From NCBI RefSeq assembly GCF_947488185.1, contig NZ_CANKYM010000001.1, positions 806,001-870,000 on the forward strand: a stretch of 64,000 nucleotides of DNA, written 5' to 3'. Positions 1 to 7,645 of the stretch are shown here, one piece after another. The stretch's first letter is position 1. The number at the start of each line of letters is the position of its first letter. The notes below the pieces were generated by a model. The model was not told the DNA's origin and did not search any database. It saw only the letters and a program-made list of their open reading frames with translations. This stretch comes from an uncultured Roseobacter sp. GTDB lineage: Bacteria > Pseudomonadota > Alphaproteobacteria > Rhodobacterales > Rhodobacteraceae. The position numbers and the translations under genes are program-made.

Positions 1-66
1 CACCTCGAAACGATCGAGATAGGGCAGGTCAGGCCAGAGCGCGCTCAGGTTGGCAGCAAACTTCAT
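1..66 (-). CDS. Hydroxypyruvate isomerase family protein, N-terminal fragment
   Basis: Only the first 22 codons lie in the window; the gene continues past the left edge. They read MKFAANLSALWPDLPYLDRF and onward. This matches the usual start of the hydroxypyruvate isomerase / OtnI group of xylose-isomerase-like TIM-barrel proteins (M-KFAANLS-L, then a -LDRF- stretch). The family interconverts hydroxypyruvate and tartronate semialdehyde or acts on related keto acids. The ATG at 66 is preceded by a GGA-containing ribosome site about seven bases away. The call rests on a short fragment, so the family is likely and the exact substrate is open. Confidence 0.6.
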   Translation of the reverse strand, partial: MKFAANLSALWPDLPYLDRFEV

Positions 67-137
67 GTAATGATCCGGTGTCAGCTTTCAGGCGCGACCG
101 TAGAACGCCGCCCGCGACACCGCAAACCGCTTTCGCC

Positions 138-713
138 TCACAGCAATTCCGCGCTTGGAATGATCGGGAAGAAAGTGCCTTTCGACCACACCCCGAACCA
201 ATCGTCGTGATGCACGCCCAGATCCACCAACCGGTAGAAGCTCTTGCGATCAATCAGCGCTTCAATCTCGGCACGTATACGAATGTAAGGCGATGGCTCA
301 CCGGTCTCCGGGTCACGCACCACCCGGATGGGCAGATCCGCGCTCGCCACTGCCTTGTCCTCCACCTGGGTCTCAAAGGTCAGCACCTGATCCTCGCCCG
401 TACCGCTGGCCTCGAAATCCACCGCCACGAAAGGCGCATCATCCACGGTGATCCCCACCTTCTCCACCGGGGTCACCAGGAAGTATTTCTCCCCTTCCTT
501 CTTGAGAATCGATGAGAAGAGTTTCACCAATCCGGGCCGCCCAATCGGCGTGCCCTGATAAAACCACGTCCCGTCCCGCGCGATGCGCATGTCCAGATCC
601 CCGCAAAACGGCGGGTTCCAGAGATGCACGGGCGGCAATCCGCGTGTTTTTGCGGCAGTTAACGATGCCGCAAGACTTTCTGCCGACGGTGTCACGGTTT
701 TTTGTCCACTCAT
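138..713 (-). CDS. DUF1285 domain-containing protein
   Basis: A protein of about 191 residues recognised as the DUF1285 family, a small cytoplasmic family common in alphaproteobacteria with no established biochemical role. Characteristic segments are PPVHLWNPPFCGDLDMRI near the N-terminus, the TWFYQGTPIGRPGLVKLFSS block, and LPIRVVRDPETGEPSPYI towards the C-terminus. I chose the ATG at 713 (MSGQKTV). Starts at 725 (MAKAMSGQ) and 776 are also open, but the residues they add look unlike protein of this family. It is transcribed away from the moxR operon, so the 69-bp gap at 714-782 must hold both promoters. The family assignment is firm; the function is unknown. Confidence 0.8.
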   Translation of the reverse strand: MSGQKTVTPSAESLAASLTAAKTRGLPPVHLWNPPFCGDLDMRIARDGTWFYQGTPIGRPGLVKLFSSILKKEGEKYFLVTPVEKVGITVDDAPFVAVDFEASGTGEDQVLTFETQVEDKAVASADLPIRVVRDPETGEPSPYIRIRAEIEALIDRKSFYRLVDLGVHHDDWFGVWSKGTFFPIIPSAELL

Positions 714-782
714 TGCTTTTGCCATTTCCCATGCGCACGTTAGAGTTACATTCGAACATATAATTCTTTGGAGCACGTTGTC

Positions 783-1790
783 ATGAGCGAAGCAGAAGAC
801 ATGGTCGCGGAGATCGAAGCCCTTGGCACGCGGCTGGGTGAGGCCAAGGCGTCAATCACCAAACGCTTCATCGGGCAGGAACGCGTGGTGGAGCTGACGC
901 TCGCGGCACTGCTGTGCGGCGGGCATGGGCTTCTGATCGGTCTGCCGGGCCTCGGCAAGACACGGCTCGTTGAAACGCTATCGACCGTGATGGGTCTGCA
1001 TGGCAACCGCGTGCAGTTCACGCCGGACCTGATGCCGGCGGATATTCTGGGCTCGGAGGTGTTGGATACGGCGGCCGATGGCTCCCGCGCATTCCGCTTC
1101 ATTCAGGGGCCGATTTTCTGCCAGTTGCTGATGGCGGATGAGATCAACCGCGCCTCGCCTCGGACGCAATCGGCGCTGTTACAGGCGATGCAGGAGAAAA
1201 CAGTCACGGTGGCAGGCGAAAACCGCACGCTGGGCGTGCCTTTCCACGTGCTGGCCACGCAGAACCCGATTGAACAGGAAGGCACCTATCCGCTGCCCGA
1301 AGCGCAGCTGGACCGCTTCCTTGTGCAGATCGATGTGGCCTATCCGGATCGCGATACCGAACGCGATATCCTGCTGGCCACCACCGGGGATGCCGAGGAA
1401 GAATCGACCGAGGTCTTTACAGCCGCCCAGCTTCTGGAGGCGCAGCGGTTGTTGCGGCGAATGCCGGTCGGCGAAAGCGTGGTCGAGATGATCCTCGATC
1501 TGGTCCGCGCCTTCCGCCCCGAGGAAGAAGGCGCCTCGCAACAGGTTCGGGAGACCGTCGCCTGGGGGCCGGGCCCTCGTGCGGCACAGGCGCTGATGCT
1601 GACCGTCCGTGCCCGCGCGCTGCTGCAGGGTCGTCTGGCGCCGTCCGCTGAGGATGTGCTCGACATGGCGCGCCCAGTGCTCAGCCACCGGATGGCGCTC
1701 AACTTCGCGGCGCGGGCGCGAGGTGACAGCCTCGCAGGTCTCATCGACACAACCGCTGCGGAACTGGCCGGGGCGAAGGCCGCCGCGTGA
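783..1790 (+). CDS. MoxR family AAA+ ATPase
   Basis: A 335-residue MoxR-type AAA+ ATPase. Walker A is GLPGLGKT near residue 50, Walker B is LLMADEINRASPRTQSALLQ near residue 115, and the ATQNPIEQEGTYPLPEAQLD block typical of MoxR follows. MoxR proteins act as chaperones that mature or activate partner complexes, usually together with DUF58 and VWA/BatA proteins encoded beside them, exactly as here. The ATG at 783 has a GGAG nine bases upstream; an in-frame TTG at 768 is less likely. The stop overlaps the GTG start of the DUF58 gene, so the pair is translationally coupled. The client of this particular MoxR is unknown. Confidence 0.93.
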   Translation: MSEAEDMVAEIEALGTRLGEAKASITKRFIGQERVVELTLAALLCGGHGLLIGLPGLGKTRLVETLSTVMGLHGNRVQFTPDLMPADILGSEVLDTAADGSRAFRFIQGPIFCQLLMADEINRASPRTQSALLQAMQEKTVTVAGENRTLGVPFHVLATQNPIEQEGTYPLPEAQLDRFLVQIDVAYPDRDTERDILLATTGDAEEESTEVFTAAQLLEAQRLLRRMPVGESVVEMILDLVRAFRPEEEGASQQVRETVAWGPGPRAAQALMLTVRARALLQGRLAPSAEDVLDMARPVLSHRMALNFAARARGDSLAGLIDTTAAELAGAKAAA

Positions 1791-2692
1791 CCCCAACAAC
1801 GCCCCTTCCCTACGTGACCCAGCCGACCACGTTGCGCGCCGCAGCCGAGACGCAGGCGGCAACCCTGCCGGCGCTTTTGGCACGTGCGGAACATCTGGCG
1901 GGGGCTGTATTGCTCGGCGACCATGGGCGCAGGCGTGCCGGGATGGGCGATGATTTCTGGCAATACCGTCCAGCGCAGAGCGGGGACAGCCGACGGTTGA
2001 TCGACCACCGCCGTTCGGCCCGGGGTGACACGGAATTCGTGCGCGAACGCGAGTGGCAGATTGCCCAATCGGTGATGCTCTGGATCGACCAAGGGGCCTC
2101 CATGCGCTTTGCCAGCACCGATGATCTGCCTTTGAAAGCAGATCGGGCGCGGCTCTTGGGGCTGGCCTGTGCGATCCTGCTGGTGCGCGGCGGCGAACGC
2201 GTGGGGCTGACGGGCACCACCCTGCCGCCCCGGCGTGGCAATACCCAGATCCTGCGGTTGGCCGAAGCCTTCACCACGGATGCGGCCGAAGACTATGCGC
2301 CGCCGGAACATCGCGCCATGATTCCCTCTGCCCGTGCGCTCTTCATCTCGGATTTCATGGGCGATGTGGAAGAGGTCAAACTTGCGCTCACCAAGGCCGC
2401 TGATCGGGGTGTGCGCGGCGTTCTGCTGCATGTGCTTGACCCCTCGGAAGAGGCCTTTCCCTTTCGCGGGCGCACCATCTTTGAGAGCGTCGGCGGCAGC
2501 CTGCGCCACGAAACCCTGAAAGCGAACGATCTGAGAGACCGCTATCTGGACCGGCTGGCCGCCCGCAAGGAGGAGCTGCAAAAGCTCTGCGCGCTGACCA
2601 GCTGGCAATACGGGCTGCACCACACGGATGCCTCGGCGCAATCGGCCTTGCTCTGGCTCTACCGAGCGCTGGATACCGGGGGCACGCGATGA
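1787..2692 (+). CDS. DUF58 domain-containing protein
   Basis: A 301-residue DUF58 protein, the usual partner of MoxR ATPases. The diagnostic core is the conserved segment around residues 60-90, where a DFWQYRPAQSGDSRRLIDHR stretch is followed by FVRERE. The C-terminal half resembles a von Willebrand A-like fold (LFISDFMGDVEEV, then GVRGVLLHVLDPSEEAFPF). No membrane segment is evident, unlike the longer DUF58 proteins that carry two N-terminal helices. It starts at GTG 1787 inside the moxR stop and ends in an ATGA overlap with the next gene. It probably assembles with the two membrane proteins encoded downstream; its activity is not known. Confidence 0.88.
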   Translation: MTPTTPLPYVTQPTTLRAAAETQAATLPALLARAEHLAGAVLLGDHGRRRAGMGDDFWQYRPAQSGDSRRLIDHRRSARGDTEFVREREWQIAQSVMLWIDQGASMRFASTDDLPLKADRARLLGLACAILLVRGGERVGLTGTTLPPRRGNTQILRLAEAFTTDAAEDYAPPEHRAMIPSARALFISDFMGDVEEVKLALTKAADRGVRGVLLHVLDPSEEAFPFRGRTIFESVGGSLRHETLKANDLRDRYLDRLAARKEELQKLCALTSWQYGLHHTDASAQSALLWLYRALDTGGTR

Positions 2693-5466
2693 CGGTTCTG
2701 GGCGGCATTGGCTTCACCGCGCCCTGGCTCTTGCTGGCGCTTCTGGTTCTGCCAATCCTCTGGCTGATCCTGCGGGCCGTCCCCCCTGCGCCCATTCGGC
2801 AGCGGTTTCCGGGCGTGGCACTCCTGCTGGGTCTCAAGGACGATGAAACCGTATCCGACCGGACGCCATGGTGGCTTCTGCTGCTGCGCATGCTGGCGGT
2901 TGCTGCCATCATTCTGGGCCTTGCCGGGCCGGTCCTGAACCCGAACGAAGATCAGGCGCAGGGCACCGGGCCCTTGCTGATCGTGCTGGATGGCAGCTGG
3001 GCCGGGGCAACCCGCTGGTCCGAACAAGAAGAGGCCATTGCCGCACAGCTGACCCGTGCCAGCCGCGCCGGGCGCACGGTTGCCTTCCTCGATATGGCCC
3101 GCCCACAGCCACCCGTGTTCCAGACGGCGGATGTCTGGCGCAGCCGCCTGCCGGGCTTCCGGCCAGCCCCATGGCAGCCGGATGCGGCGCGGACCGCCCT
3201 CGCCCTGTCCTTTGTCGCAGAGACGGACGGCTTTGACACGCTGTGGTTCAGCGATGGGCTCGACTATCCGGGGCGCGACAGGGCGCTTGCCGCATTCGAG
3301 GCAGAGGGAAGCGTTGAGGTCTATCAGACAGCGGCGAATGTCGTGGCCATGGCACCAGCAGGCTTTGAGGATGGCGCGGTTCAGCTGACAGCGCTTCGCG
3401 CGGCGCCGGGGCCGGAGCGTGAAGTTGTCGTGCAGGCGCAGGGACGTGATCCGGCGGGCAACGCCAGTATCCTCGCCACCGCGACAGCCACCTTCGGCGA
3501 TGGCGAAACCGCGACCTCCACCGCGCTGTCGCTGCCGTCAGAACTGCGCGCGCGCATCACCCGGTTCGATCTGCAGGGACAAAGGTCCGCCGGCGCCACG
3601 ACACTGGCCGACGATGGGCTGCGCCGCCGCGAGGTGGCTCTGATCGCGGGTCGGGAAGGCCGCGAAGGTCTGGAGCTGCTGTCGCCGCTGCACTATATCG
3701 AACAGGCCCTCGCCCCGAATGCGGATCTGATCCACGGCGCACTCAGCGATGTCCTGCCCGCCAACCCGGATGTGATCGTTCTGGCGGATGTGGCCACGCT
3801 CTCGCCGTCCGAGACCGAGGGGCTTGGTGCCTGGATCGATCAGGGCGGCATGCTGGTCCGCTTTGCCGGACCGCGCGTAGCCGCAAGCGACGTGAGCCGC
3901 ATTGACGAGGATCCGATGATGCCGGTGCGCCTGCGCACGGGCGGGCGGACGGTCGGCGGCGCCATGAGCTGGGGCGCGCCCAAGGCACTGGCCCCCTTCC
4001 GCGAGACCTCGCCCTTCTTCGGGCTGAGCATTCCGGACGATGTGCAGATCACCAGCCAGGTCATGGCCCAGCCTGATCCGACACTGGCCGAACGCGTGAT
4101 CGCCGAGCTGACCGATGGCACCCCGCTGGTGACGCGGAAAACCCGCGAGCAGGGGCAGATCGTGCTTTTCCACATTACGGCGACGGCAGACTGGTCCACG
4201 CTGCCGCTCTCGGGCCTCTTTGTGCAGATGCTGGAACGTCTGGCGATTTCCAGTTCGTCCTCACGCCCCGATGCCACGCAGCTCGACGGCACGACATGGA
4301 CGCCGGAACAGGTGATGGACGGATTCGGCACCCTGCGCGAGGCGGGCAACCTGCCTGGCGTTCCCGGCGCGGACCTGATGACAGCACCACCCGGACCGGA
4401 CATGCAGCCGGGCATCTACACCTCCGGGGATCGCCACCTGGCGCGCAACGTGATCGAGGCGGACAGCACCCTGACGCCAGTTGCATGGCCCGCGCGCATT
4501 CCCGTGAAAGGCTTTGCCGTGCCGCCGGAACAGCCCGTGGCCGGGTGGCTTTTGAGCCTGGCGATCCTGCTGTTGCTCGCGGATGTCGTTGCATCGCTGT
4601 CTCTGTCCGGCAGGTTGCTGGGCCGCGTAAACCGCGCCGCAATGATCGCGATGGTGGCTGCGTTGCCCCTGGGGCTGCCGCAGGGCGCGCAGGCGCAAAC
4701 CGCGGACGAGGACGCCTTTGCCCTGAACGCCACCGCCGAGCTGGCGCTGTCCTACGTGCTGACGGGCAACCGCAGTATTGACGAGATGTCGGACGCGGGC
4801 CTGCGCGGGTTGTCGGATACGCTCTTCTTCCGCACTTCCGTTGAACCCGCCGCCCCGGTGGGCGTGGATCTGGAGACGGATGAGCTGGCGTTTTTTCCGG
4901 TGCTCTACTGGCCGATCACACCCGATCAGCCGCGCCCCTCTGCCGAAGCCTATGGCAAACTCAACGAATACCTGCGGTCGGGTGGCTTGATCCTGTTTGA
5001 CACGCGCGATGCGGATGTGGCGCGGTTCGGCGCGGCAAGTCCCAACGGGCGCAAACTCCAAGACCTCGCCGCCCCGCTGGATATTCCGCCACTGGAACCG
5101 CTGCCGACGGATCACGTGTTGACCCGCACCTTCTACCTTCTGCAGGATTTCCCCGGACGGCACAGCAGCCGCGATGTCTGGGTCGAAGCTGCCCCGCCCG
5201 ATGCCGAACAGGTCGAGGGCATGCCCTTCCGCAATCTCAACGATGGCGTCACGCCGGTGGTGATCGGCGGCAATGACTGGGCCTCTGCCTGGGCGGTTGG
5301 TACGTCAGGCGCACCGCTTGTGCCCATCGGTCGCGGTTTCACCGGCGAACGGCAGCGCGAACTGGCCTTTCGGTTCGGCGTCAATCTGGTGATGCATGTG
5401 CTCACCGGAAACTACAAATCCGATCAGGTGCACGTGCCTGCGCTGCTCGACAGGTTGGGCCAATGA
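2689..5466 (+). CDS. BatA-like / DUF4159 membrane protein
   Basis: A 925-residue membrane protein. The N-terminus (residues 1-85) is the BatA-type double-transmembrane module, with helices around 10-30 and 58-80. A long middle region probably lies in the periplasm and contains a VWA/GATase-like stretch. A further helix sits at about 618-638. Residues 648-668 are hydrophobic and end in GAQAQTAD, which resembles a signal peptidase site. The C-terminal domain (about 690-905) is DUF4159, with the LFDTRDAD and GGNDWASAWA motifs. The gene is coupled to DUF58 upstream and to the next membrane protein downstream by ATGA overlaps. Such proteins accompany MoxR systems in alphaproteobacteria, probably as the membrane-anchored client or effector. 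The function is not established. Confidence 0.85.
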   Translation: MTVLGGIGFTAPWLLLALLVLPILWLILRAVPPAPIRQRFPGVALLLGLKDDETVSDRTPWWLLLLRMLAVAAIILGLAGPVLNPNEDQAQGTGPLLIVLDGSWAGATRWSEQEEAIAAQLTRASRAGRTVAFLDMARPQPPVFQTADVWRSRLPGFRPAPWQPDAARTALALSFVAETDGFDTLWFSDGLDYPGRDRALAAFEAEGSVEVYQTAANVVAMAPAGFEDGAVQLTALRAAPGPEREVVVQAQGRDPAGNASILATATATFGDGETATSTALSLPSELRARITRFDLQGQRSAGATTLADDGLRRREVALIAGREGREGLELLSPLHYIEQALAPNADLIHGALSDVLPANPDVIVLADVATLSPSETEGLGAWIDQGGMLVRFAGPRVAASDVSRIDEDPMMPVRLRTGGRTVGGAMSWGAPKALAPFRETSPFFGLSIPDDVQITSQVMAQPDPTLAERVIAELTDGTPLVTRKTREQGQIVLFHITATADWSTLPLSGLFVQMLERLAISSSSSRPDATQLDGTTWTPEQVMDGFGTLREAGNLPGVPGADLMTAPPGPDMQPGIYTSGDRHLARNVIEADSTLTPVAWPARIPVKGFAVPPEQPVAGWLLSLAILLLLADVVASLSLSGRLLGRVNRAAMIAMVAALPLGLPQGAQAQTADEDAFALNATAELALSYVLTGNRSIDEMSDAGLRGLSDTLFFRTSVEPAAPVGVDLETDELAFFPVLYWPITPDQPRPSAEAYGKLNEYLRSGGLILFDTRDADVARFGAASPNGRKLQDLAAPLDIPPLEPLPTDHVLTRTFYLLQDFPGRHSSRDVWVEAAPPDAEQVEGMPFRNLNDGVTPVVIGGNDWASAWAVGTSGAPLVPIGRGFTGERQRELAFRFGVNLVMHVLTGNYKSDQVHVPALLDRLGQ

Positions 5467-7505
5467 CGGGCAGCATCATCTTTGACCCGCTGATCCCATG
5501 GTCCCTGCTGGTCATGGTGGGGATGATTGCCCTGATCAGTGTGATGCTCGCCGCGGTGCGCGGGTTGAATGGATGGGCGCTGCGCGCCCTGGCCGCTGCG
5601 GTTGTTCTGGCCGCATTGACAGGTCCGTCCTATCAGGTCGAAGATCGCGCGCCCCTCACTGATATCGTGATGCTGCTGGAGGACGAAAGCGCCAGCCAGA
5701 CGCTCTCGGACCGGCCGGAGCAGGCCAAGTCCGCCGCGGATGATCTGGCAACCCGCATCGCCGCTCGCCCGAATACCGAGGTCCGCCGCGTCACCGTACC
5801 AGATGGTGAAGGGGACGCGGGCACCGAATTGATGACGGCCTTGTCTGCCGCGCTTGCCGAAGAGCCGCGCGCGCGCATTGCAGGCATTCTCGCCTTCAGC
5901 GACGGGCAGGTGCATGACGCCGATCTGCCGCTTGATCTGCCCGCCCCGATGCACCTTCTGATGACCGGGAAATCCACTGACTGGGACCGCCGTCTTGAGA
6001 TCCGCAATGCACCCGCCTTTGCGATCATCGGCGAGCCTGTGACCCTGACTCTCAGGGTGGAGGATATGGGGGCCGCGCCGCAGGGCTCCGGCATGGCGCC
6101 GCTGGAAATCTCCGTCGATGGGGACACACCGCAAAGCTATCAGGTGCCTCTGGGGCAGGACATCGAACTGCCGATCACCCTGCCGCACGGCGGGCGCAAC
6201 GTCATCCAGTTCACCGTACCCGAAGCCGATGGAGAACTGACCGACCGCAACAATACCGCGCTCGTGCAGATCAACGGCGTGCGCGACCGGTTGCGTGTCC
6301 TGCTGGTTTCGGGTGAACCACACCCGGGCGGACGCACCTGGCGGAACCTTTTGAAATCAGACAGTTCCGTCGATCTGGTGCATTTCACCATTCTGCGCCC
6401 CCCTGAAAAGCAGGATGGCGTGCCGGTGAGCGAGCTCAGCCTGATCGCTTTTCCAACGCGGGAGCTCTTCCTCGAAAAGATCGATGACTTCGACCTGATC
6501 ATCTTTGACCGCTACAAACGGCGTGGGATCCTGCCTGCGCTCTACCTCGAAAATGTGGCCAACTACATCCGGCAAGGCGGCGCGGTTCTGGTGGCAGCAG
6601 GCGCGGATTTTGCAGGCGCGGACAGCATCTATCGCTCCCCCCTGGGTGAGGTTTTGCCAGCCCAGCCGACCGCACGGGTGCTTGAAGAACCCTACCGGCC
6701 GATTGTGACCGATCTGGGCAAACGTCATCCGGTCACGACCGGGCTGCCCGGTGGCGGCGACTGGGGCCGCTGGCTGCGCCAGATCGACGTGGCGCAACCG
6801 CAGGGTAACACGGTGATGTCCGGCGTCGATGATCGCCCCCTGCTCATCCTCGACCGGGTGGGCGAGGGACGCGTGGCCTTGCTGGCCTCCGATCATGCGT
6901 GGCTCTGGAATCGCGGATACGAAGGCGGCGGACCGCAGCTGGAACTGCTGCGCCGGCTTGCCCACTGGATGATGAAAGAGCCAGAACTGGAAGAGGAATC
7001 GCTGACCGCCGAGGCCACGGGACAGACCATGCGGATCAAGCGGCGCACCCTGTCTGACGACGTGCCGCCGGTGACCTTGACCGACCCATCGGGCAATACC
7101 GCCGAGCTGAACCTGACAGAGACAAGCCCCGGTGTGTTTGAAGGTGTTTTCGAAGGACCGGAAATCGGGCTCTACCGGTTGGTCAACGGCGATCAGAACG
7201 CGGTCATCGGTCTCGGCCCGGCAGCCCCTCGCGAGTTTGAACAGACAATCGCCACGTCAGAAATCCTTGCGCCGGTGATCGCGGGCCTGCGTGGCGGCGC
7301 CATTGCTCTGGAAGATGGCCTGCCCAGGCTGCGGAATGTGCGCATTGGCCGCCCTGCCGCCGGACGGGGCTGGATTGGCCTGACCCCAAGGGATGCTTTT
7401 GAAACGCGGGATGTGCGGCAAACCAACCTGCTGCCGGGGTGGCTGGTGCTGCTCCTGTCCTCTGCCCTGCTGATTGGCGCGTGGTTGCGCGAGGGCCGCC
7501 GTTAA
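5463..7505 (+). CDS. Large membrane protein of the MoxR operon (GATase-like periplasmic domain)
   Basis: A 680-residue protein with two N-terminal membrane helices (about 14-34 and 37-55), a long exported region, and a C-terminal helix at about 655-673 followed by a short basic tail. Within the exported part, residues 275-470 (VLLVSGEPHPGGRTWRNLLK, FDLIIFDRYKRRGILP, YIRQGGAVLVAAGADF) look like the class-I glutamine-amidotransferase-like fold often found in these operons. I see no catalytic Cys in the nucleophile position, so enzymatic amidotransfer is doubtful. It is the last gene of the coupled moxR operon. Topology and context suggest a partner of the DUF4159 protein at the cytoplasmic membrane; the role is unknown. 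Confidence 0.8.
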   Translation: MTGSIIFDPLIPWSLLVMVGMIALISVMLAAVRGLNGWALRALAAAVVLAALTGPSYQVEDRAPLTDIVMLLEDESASQTLSDRPEQAKSAADDLATRIAARPNTEVRRVTVPDGEGDAGTELMTALSAALAEEPRARIAGILAFSDGQVHDADLPLDLPAPMHLLMTGKSTDWDRRLEIRNAPAFAIIGEPVTLTLRVEDMGAAPQGSGMAPLEISVDGDTPQSYQVPLGQDIELPITLPHGGRNVIQFTVPEADGELTDRNNTALVQINGVRDRLRVLLVSGEPHPGGRTWRNLLKSDSSVDLVHFTILRPPEKQDGVPVSELSLIAFPTRELFLEKIDDFDLIIFDRYKRRGILPALYLENVANYIRQGGAVLVAAGADFAGADSIYRSPLGEVLPAQPTARVLEEPYRPIVTDLGKRHPVTTGLPGGGDWGRWLRQIDVAQPQGNTVMSGVDDRPLLILDRVGEGRVALLASDHAWLWNRGYEGGGPQLELLRRLAHWMMKEPELEEESLTAEATGQTMRIKRRTLSDDVPPVTLTDPSGNTAELNLTETSPGVFEGVFEGPEIGLYRLVNGDQNAVIGLGPAAPREFEQTIATSEILAPVIAGLRGGAIALEDGLPRLRNVRIGRPAAGRGWIGLTPRDAFETRDVRQTNLLPGWLVLLLSSALLIGAWLREGRR

Positions 7506-7578
7506 CACATTGCCATCTTTTTCCGGAATTTCTTCGGCAGATTGGGCGCGTTTCCAGCGTCCTGTGACCTCCGGTTAA

Positions 7579-7599
7579 ACAGATGTTCACCACATCTGT
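7579..7599. repeat. Inverted repeat upstream of the hybrid kinase
   Basis: ACAGATGT and ACATCTGT flank a 5-base spacer (TCACC), giving a perfect 8-bp inverted repeat. It lies 43 bases before the kinase ATG, in the only untranslated gap of this region. It could be an operator or an RNA hairpin in the leader. There is no U-run, so it is not a terminator of the upstream operon. Confidence 0.45.
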
Positions 7600-7627
7600 A
7601 GAAAGTGCGGCCAAAAGGTTGAAACGA

Positions 7628-7645
7628 ATGCCGGTGGCCGGATGA
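7628..7645 (+). CDS. Possible 5-codon leader peptide overlapping the kinase start
   Basis: ATG CCG GTG GCC GGA TGA encodes MPVAG. It has an AAAAGG site nine bases upstream, and its stop overlaps the kinase start as ATGA. The kinase ATG itself lacks a good Shine-Dalgarno sequence, so ribosomes terminating on this mini-ORF could reinitiate on the kinase. This is an inference from spacing only. Confidence 0.3.
   Translation: MPVAG

Noticed and set aside
759..764. Consensus TATAAT before moxR
   Set aside because: A start site seven bases downstream would remove part of the moxR ribosome site, and no good -35 lies 16-18 bases upstream, so it was not called as a promoter.
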